Below, one piece after another: positions 48,433 to 57,400 of a DNA stretch of 64,000 nt. The stretch lies in assembly GCA_003116975.1 (NCBI GenBank), contig BGKB01000097.1, forward strand, positions 124,001 to 188,000, written 5' to 3'. Under the pieces are notes generated by a model that saw nothing but the letters and a program-made list of their open reading frames with translations, was not told where the DNA came from and did no database searches. Each line of letters begins with the position of its first letter. Position 1 is the first letter of the stretch. A program made the position numbers and the translations under genes. Origin of the DNA: Aurantiochytrium sp. KH105 (lineage: Eukaryota > Sar > Bigyra > Thraustochytrida > Thraustochytriidae).

Positions 48433-51400
48433 TTACCAGCATGCGGACCAGCCTCTGTAAAGTTGCGCGAGGTTTTCGTGAGAGGTGGCCTGATTGATGA
48501 GTTTCTCCACCTGCTCTTTCACCGACAATGCACTTGGTTCGCCATCGACCTCACCCGAGCCAGCAAAGTCTGTCCCTTGCAACTTGTCGCGTACGCGGTC
48601 AATCACATCCACAGCGCGCTGGTTCAAGGTTGACTTCTCTGGTTTCTGGGGTCCACTTCCCGCGATCTTGTCGCTTGACGCGGAATGCCGTCTGTTTTCA
48701 CTTCTTGCTGCAGTCGATGAAAATCCATTCGCAGTTGCGTCTTTGCTTGCACCAGCTTCCGCCACAGCGGCAGCGACGGCGGCAGAGGCACTTACAGCAG
48801 TGTCACCTTCCTTGCCATCCTTGTCTGGATTAAGAATGCGCCAGGAGACAAGCGGGTCGTAGACAAAGGCCTCAAGCATAGTGAGAATCGATTCGTGGTT
48901 TTCGCGCAAAACATGCATGACCGCATGGCACGTGTGTCGAAAAGTACCATCAATCCCGGACGCCTCCATAGCCTTCACGAGCATTCGTGTGAGACGAAAG
49001 GGCACCGTTTCCGGAAAGTTCTCGCGATGCATGGTGGACTCGAAACAATCGCCAAAGTCAATGTGCAAAATTCGACCGGAGCTGCGCTCGAGCATCAAAT
49101 TGGAGGGATGCCGATCGCCAAGTCCCAAAATGTAGCCCACCATGGACATCGCTGCGAGGGAGCGTGTGTAGTTGGTCCGACGATCAATCCAAACCTCGGA
49201 ATTCGGACTTTTCAGCCAAAGAACACGTGCCAGATCCTGCCCAGAGGTGTTATCCAGCGCATGCTGAAAGATCTCAACCTTTTGCATCACCGTCAGGTCA
49301 TCGTACTTGGTGTAGAACTCATTCATCAGCTTGTGCTCAACTTGAATCGGAATGCGCCGCGACTCGCGGTACTCTTCAATAAGGCGGTGCAGAGTGTCGG
49401 TGTGAGGCACCCACTCCACAACACCCGAACTCGAGGAAAGGGGAACCACGGCATACCGCTGGATCTCGAGACCGAGCTTGCTTGTGTCTTCGTCAAGATG
49501 CAAGAGTCCGTTCACGAGACCAAAGAGCTGCATGACACGTTCGTCCATGCGCAGGTCCTCGTTGCCCTTCAGAAGAAACATGTGAGAGAACCCGTCACTG
49601 CCCATGATGGTGATCACTCGAGGTCTTTGCTTGGAACTAATGATGCGAACCGACGGCTCGAAACCTGCAATGCGAATGACCGGCGCACCCACCTGATAGG
49701 TGCCAGGAACGGCGAGCTGCAGGTCGCGCGCGCGCAAGAGAATGGGCGATACGTTTCGAAGCTCAATCTGCTTGTGCTGGAGTTGCTGCTTGATTTGACG
49801 GAAAACGCCATAGTACAGATCCCAAGCCTGGTCCAAAAACGTCTTGTTTTTGTTCCCTGAGGCTTTGAACTGCCAAAGCCATTCTGCAGCCTCTTCCAGA
49901 TTCAGGCCATACGCCTGCACAAAAGCTACCTCGTGCAGGGTTTGAGGCCCATCTTCGTCCATGTCGTGGTGTAACGAAATGAGAATTTCCGCCATCGCAT
50001 CCACGTCAGGGTTCTCTGTAAAGTATGCTCGCGAAGCGTCTTCGAGCCGAACATACCACTTTTCGTGCCAGAGCACCGCGATACGAATGAGTTCACGGGA
50101 TACGACAATCGCTTCCTCCGCAAGGGCCGGGTAAAGATTGTGCATGCCGCGAATCACGTGCTTTGCGGCAGCAGAACGCGCGGGGTCATCCGACTTGGAC
50201 GCCACCGTTAGGGGGTAAATGAGCGTCTGCGGATGCGCTTCTCCAATGCGAAGCAAGAGCTCGCACACGAGATCGCCATCGGTCTTGAGACGCGCAATCA
50301 GTTGCGGAATGACGCCCAGCCACACATCAATCTCAAGTGTTCCAAAACCCTCGTGCACGGAGCGCTTCACCGCCTCCTCTTCGTAATGACTGAACCAAAG
50401 AGTCAAGAGTCGAAGAATGTCTTGCAAGACGTCAATTCCGCGTTCACGTCCAAGAGAGATGGAGCGAAAGAAGCCATTGATCGCAGGCACGACAAATTGT
50501 CGCTGATCTTGGAGCGCCCCACCCTCGTCCGTCTTTGCTTCACCATCCGCATGCGCAGCGGCAAGTTGCGGCGAGACCGAAGCTCGAAAGTTGGCCAAAG
50601 CCCAGGCATGCCAGGCCTTGTAGTTGTTTGGATCCAAGTCCGTCGCGTCCCGATAACACTGCAGAATCTGTCCGAAAATGTGCTTGCTCTGTTCTTCGAG
50701 CAGCAGCGGGTCCCGTGACATGAGACTGTCACCTCTCAATGACGTTGAGTCATAGCCTTTGTGAATCGTCGCTGTGATGGACATGCGCGCGCGTCGAGGG
50801 CGCGCTCGAGAGCGTGGCACAGGGCCTAAGCGTGGGGATCCTGGAGGTGATGTCGGCCGCGCGTCAGATTCATGGTTTGCCCCACCGCGCCCATTCTGTG
50901 CAGATGGCGCGCGCTCCATCGGCTGCTGGGGAGCAACAGGAGGGCGGGCTCCAGAGTCCGTGTCGCGTGGGCTCGGCGCCAAGGCGGCCTGTTTGTCCTT
51001 GACTGCGATCAGCCACGCACCCAACTTATTACTGCACTGGACCACGAGTTTACGCAGCGCGTCTTTGCGTTGGAAATTCACGTCGAGCGCTTGTAAATCA
51101 GGAATAAGATAATCTTCAAGATCCGCATCGCTTTCATCAACACGAGGGCCTTTGCCCTCGGCTTCGTCAGCTGCATTCATCTCCGCGCGAAGCTGATCGA
51201 GATCACTCATGCTGAACAACGCGTTTGCATCCCCGATCACCGCCGCGGACGTCTTTGGCTCGTTCGAGGCGAAGACATCGCCGCCGTCGGAAAGGTCCCC
51301 GCTTCCCTCCTCGTCACCACTCGTGAATGCGGATCGAGGCGACCCAGCCTCTTCACTGACCTTGTCACCTCTTCGCAGCTTGTGCAAGCGTCGGGAAGAA

Positions 51401-54400
51401 CTCGCAAACATACTACCATCGTTGCTGCTCTGGCCACTGTCATCCCTTGCGTGCTCACGTGTAGCGTGTTCCGTACGAAGAAATGAGGAACTTTGCAGAC
51501 CAAGGTCGAGCGGGTGGTCTGCTTCCAGGCATCGCATGAGTACCAGTCGGAGACGTCGCAGACGGTGAACCGCCTCGACGTGGTGGCCGCTCGCCCAAAT
51601 GTACTTTACATACGCAAAGGCCACGCGTGGTTTCACCTTGAACTTGCGCGCACGGATGTGGGCACGCCCGCGCTCGCTGGGGGTCACCATGTGAAAACTC
51701 ATGTCTTCCTTGCTAAAGAACTGGAGATCTGCCTTTTCCTCGTCATAATCAAGTAAAGCAGTCAAACTTCGCGTTCCCTCGGCACGCAACGACATGCCTT
51801 GGTTGTCGATGCTGGCTCCGATGCCAAGACGCATCAAAGCCTGCAGCGAAAGATTCAAAAGCTTTTCTTTGCGCGCAATCTTGGCAAAATGGAGCCAGGT
51901 GTCCAGATCGTCAACGGGATCGACAATGATGCTCCGATAGGCAAGAATCAGCATGTAAGACGAAGCTGTATTCTGCACACCTTGCAGCCGTGCCGACCAT
52001 ACGCGCCGCAGACGATTGAGATATAATTTTGCCTCCTCGGTGTTCTCTTGGCGCAAAAGCTTCTTGTAATCTAGAATCTCTTGAAGCTCGACCATGTGCT
52101 GGACTTGGATCAGATGCGGATACGCACGTCCGTAGCTCTCCGCGACGAGCGAGGTGAGCGCTTTGTCCAGGATCGTATACGAATGATCGATAAAGGTTTG
52201 GGCATGCTCTAACCGGCCTTCATGCAGTGCCAAAATCACATTCAGGGTGCAGCCATCCGTGCGACTTGTATCAAGATAAGGAACAAACCGAGCAAGGTTT
52301 TCCCACTTACCCAGCGCATACGATGCAAGACCACCAATGGTCGCGAGCTTTTGCGCGTACCACCGAAGGTCTGACTCCGTGCTTTGTTCAGCATTCGTTG
52401 CCATATTGCTGCGCTGTGAAATCTCTTGCGAGTACCCCGAGACTTCGGCCACCTCGCGATGTTTTGACAATTCTTTTTCGACTTCGTTTGACACAACGCC
52501 TGAAAACGCGCCCATGCCCTTGTAGTAGTCGCGAATGTCGCGAGATACCGGACTCAAGCTGTCGCCTGCAGCGTCAAAGGGGCTGGTCGCACGCACGGCG
52601 CCCACATATGCCTGATCCGGAACGTGTGGGCCTAGGTCGACGGGTGACGAGAGGCCCACCAACGGCTGTGGGTACGAAGTTGGCGACTTCTCACCAAGCG
52701 AAGAATAAATTCGGTCTGTTGACGCGCTCTCGGCGTTGTTGGGGGCTGGAACGAAGCTTCCACTTTGGCCAAAGAGCGCCTTGAGTTCGGGTTGGGGCCT
52801 TTCGGTGGCGCTCTTTGGCGAACGAGGGCCTGTCACTTCATCTTCGCCATAGGCCAATCGGAGTGCTCCAAGTCGTGACTCAGAGAGTTCCTCGTCCGTG
52901 TTGTGGGAAACTACGGATGAAGAGGCGTGCGAGCGATTCCGCATAAGCACCCCGATGGGCTGGCCGAGCGTCGACGTGGTGCCGCCGGGACCCTCGTCCA
53001 GAGATCGACGCCGACCCGAAGCATGGTCACCATTGCCCAAGGACGGATCGAGAATGGCGAGATGATCCGAGGATCCTCGAAATTTGGGCAGAAAGTGTGA
53101 CAAGACAGGTGGAGACGAGGCAGAGCCCGGTGAAGACGGCGTTGCATCGGCTCGGGGAGAGTGCGCGCTGCCCTCGCGAGGTGACGACGCGACTCGTGCA
53201 AGACTTTGATCGATCTCGCGCAGCTCAGCCCAGTGACCCTCGAGGAGGGACAGCACAGAATTCCACCCTCCGACCTTGTTGAGACAGCGCAGCCGGCCCA
53301 CCGTCAGATTGAGTTGCTCCTTGACGGGCCACGATGATCTTGAAAGGCCATTGCGGCTTGATGAAGGTTGGCGGCCGCGCAAATCGCACTCGAGCTGATG
53401 CATCTTTTGATCGTATGCCTGCAATGCCTCGTCCCATTTTTGCAGACGCTCGTACCACAGAGGTTTGACTTCTGTTGTTTCGGAAAAGTGAGATCGCGCA
53501 AACAGGACAACTCCAGCTGCAGCGTGGTGCATTTCGAGATTGTTGTTGATGTTGATGAGCTTTTCAATGCAGTCCTCGGGAACGGTGCGAAACTCGAGCT
53601 CTTTAAAGCGCAGCGCCTTGGCATACGCCTGACAACGGATTGCCACATCGCTCAACACACGAAGATCGATGGGCAGCGGCTTGTCATCGTGTTCCATAAA
53701 GTCCACAAGACCTAGGAAGACCTGCAAAAGGTCTTTGGGGATCTTGGGCGATTTCATCGCCAGCTCCATTTGATCGACCAGGCTATCACGCGCATTACTC
53801 TCAAGGTTGTCCCAACAGGAGAGAAATGCGGCGTTGAAGAGTTCGCGCGCGACGGGGTCGTACGTTTCTGCGAGCGCATGGCATACATAAATAGCCTCAA
53901 TGGGTGACTGCCGCAACAGCGCGAGCGTGAAGCGTCGCATCCACTCAAGCCACTCTGCTTCTGTGCTGATTTGCGCCGTGTGCCATGCGGGTTTGAGCTG
54001 GCTCAGATCCATACTGTGCGAACGAACCATGGACTGCGTGCGTGTCTTGCGCGTCGCACTTTCCTTGAGTGGTTTCTCAAGGTACAAAAGTTCCACTTCG
54101 TTTTTGGCGTTGAGCCACTTTGGGCGGTCGAGCGCCTGTCCCCGAAGCACGCGGTTAACCAGGGCCAGATAAGACTCAATGGCTGCGCCTTCCTTGCCTA
54201 CGATTCCTGTCGTCGAATGCGGTGATCCAGGCAGCAACAAGAAGAGGCCGGACGCTACCACTTCGCCAAGGGCCTTCTCCACAAGGGATACATAGACGGC
54301 AAAGTCTTCCTCGAGACGAAAGACAAGAGACTCGAGAGCTTCCATGACGAGAATAAAGAGGGTCCGTTCTCCCTTGTTGCGAGCCACTTGCGCGGCAGCA

Positions 54401-57400
54401 CTCGCTGTTGAGCTCGATGCCTCGGTCGCCGAAGATTCGCTCGACTCGGGCACAGAGACAGAAGCTGCAGCTGCCGCACTACGCGCTTTGCAATCTTCCA
54501 AGGCATGCACGATTGGATGAATAATAAGAGAAGCGTACTCACTGACGTTGCATGAGCGTATGATGAACTTGAGCGTGCTTACAGACTTGGCGCGAATCTC
54601 CAGCGGGACCAACGTACTATCGATGAGCGCACACAGCGTCGGGATGACGAGATAGAGGTGTTCGTCAATGGCGGATCTGAAGCGTGACAAGACGTGCAAC
54701 ACATGCGTTGAGTCGACAAATTGAAGAGCGTCTCGCTCGCTGTGCAAAAGACTGAGCATGTCATCGAGCACGGTAGCCATATAAGGCCGCAAGGCGTCCG
54801 GCGAAAGAGTATCCACCAGAGCGTCTACGAGTTCTACGATGGCAGTCTTGTGTTTTCCGTTCCAGATTTCGTGGTTCAGTTCAAAGATTGCCGCCACATA
54901 TGGCGTGATGTCGTCTTTGACAATTTTCACGAGAAAGATCAGCTCTTGAAGCTTTTTGGAAGTGATAGGTCGGCCATGCAGGCCCGCGCGCTGGATAACG
55001 TGGATCAAACGGGGCATGACGAGCGGGAGAAAGAGCGAAAAATTTGACTCGAGCGCCCGGAAAACACGATTGATCGCCTCGATGGCCGACATGAGATGCT
55101 CTTCGTGCTCAAGCTGACTCCGCGCAAGGACCTTGGACAGCGCCGTAATGGCGACGCGAGGATAGTACTCGGCGTTCATTTGCACGGCTGACGGAAGGAT
55201 TGCGCTTGCAGAAGTTTGATCGAGGAGGTCTGCCTGGACCTCTTCGTCTGCAAGCTGGTCTTGAATTTGCTGGTTGGCTGCGGCTGCTGCATAGGCTGCG
55301 GCTCCAGTGAATACCTGGGCACCATTCGTGGCATGCCAGGCACTGTTCGCTCCTGCAGCTTCATCGAGGGCCGAGCCCGCAGACACGCTCTGCGCTGCTA
55401 CTGCGGTGCTTGCATTTGCAGGACCGGTAGCTTTCGTCGCGTCTGCACGCGTTCCCGCAGCGCCTGAAACCGAGATCGTAGAGGCCTTCACGGGCGTCTG
55501 CGCCAACACGTTTGGTCGATTGGCTGCAGAGGCTGCAAAGCTATGATCTCCAGGCTTGCTGCTGAGATTCTCGGCGCCCGTCGAGCGACCAGGGGCTTGG
55601 TGGAACTGATACAAGGTACTCTGGCGGCGCTTGTTCTTTGAAGTGTGCGACATGACATTAATTTGCTGGGCCACAACGCGGATCGAAGACTTGCGCCGAC
55701 CTCGACCTCGTCCGTTCAGAGCACGCGCAGACGCTCTGCGCGCCTGATTGCTGCTGCTCGTAAGTGTGTCTTGAAACGTAGGATTTGCCGTTGCCGCGCG
55801 TCGGTGCGCACCACCTGGAATGAAACCTGGCGGCACACCCGCGACGTGGGCATTTGTCCCAGTGACCCCAGGTGGTCCCGGCAGCATCATCAGACCGGAG
55901 TCCTGGCTCTGCTGCGGTTCAGCACTTGGGAAAAGCGCGGATCCTCGTCCTCCAGGATGGCCAAAGTTCGCTCCGCCAAGGGTGCGACGAGCTCCGCTGT
56001 GGTCGCCGCCAAGAATGCTCGACATTTGCTCGAGGCCGGACATGGGAAAGGCGTCGGCAGGTGGCGGGCCCGGTGGCGGAGGTGGCGGAGGCAGAGGTGG
56101 GAGATCCGGGAACGCAGTGGACGGAAGATGAGCCGAAGATGGTCGAGGCACTGGACGAATGACAGGCGAGACTTCATGTGCTGGAACCGAGGGCTGTGGA
56201 GAATGTAAAATAGCAGCTTCATTGATCCCCTTGGGAAGGGAATCATGGCTCTCCTCTGTTGCGAGGGTCTCGGACGAAGTCCCAGGCACAGGATACAAAT
56301 CAGACTTGACGAGATAGGAAGTCCGGCGAGATCGGGATCCCCAGAGACCCCCAGAAGCTGCTGGCATTGGTCTCGAGCCGGGAGCCTCACCCGACTGCCA
56401 GCCAGACCGAGTGGTCGCACGGGCTCCAGAAAGTATCGCGGTCTCCAGCGGTCGGTTGTGATCTGCATACAAAGTGGGAGGCGGCTGCAAGGATGAAGAG
56501 TTTTTGGACAGAGCCCGAAAGGAGCCACTGCCGAAGCCATCAGTGGTGCTAGCAGACGCGTGATAGGAATGTTGCTGGCCGTGACTATCGAGGTCGAAGC
56601 TGCTACCCTCTACAAAACTATCTGTAAAGTACACTTCCTCCTCGGGTTCGCTTGAGCTGTCGTCTGCTTCATCATCGGAATCGACTTTCCTTGCAGCGAA
56701 AGCTTGGAGAACTGCAGCTGGAAGGTCGCGACTGCCGCCAAAGGCCAACAAGAGCTTTGGAATGGACGCTGCACTTTCGCCTTCAAGAGAACTTCCTACA
56801 CCTTCCGCCGCGAGTTGCTGGTGATTCGTAAAGAGCCAGGGGTCGAGAGCGCCGAGTACACCATAGGTGATCATCGCTTGCTTGCGAAGTTCTACAGGAG
56901 CGCCCGGCATGACCATGGTCTTGAGAATGCTTTGGAGAAGTTGGGGGAAACACAGGTAAGGCCAAATGGGAAGAGCTGCGTTGCTTGCCATGATGGCGAG
57001 CGTGGAGAGTGCCACCTCTCGCTTGAGAAAGGTGGAGGACGATCCGTCATCAAGAATGGTGACAATGATGGGAAGCACGCGCGCCAAGAGTGGCGAAAGC
57101 GTCGCTTCATCACCGACACGTGCAACTTCGCCCAAAGTTGCAAGCATGGCCGTTGCTACACCACGATGCACGCGATGAATCTTCGGGAGAAGAGTGTCAA
57201 TGACCGTGGAAATGTGCGGACGCGCCAACGCTGGATTCAATGACCGAATGAGGAGACCAAGCAACATGACCGACTCTTCTCGGTGCTTTGGTTCGACGGC
57301 AAAATTCAGCTCATTGAGATGGCGTAAGAGCACCGTGTGCACAGATGGCATAATCCTCGAAGGCGCTTGTGATGCGAAGCAACCTAGCGCATCCACTGCG

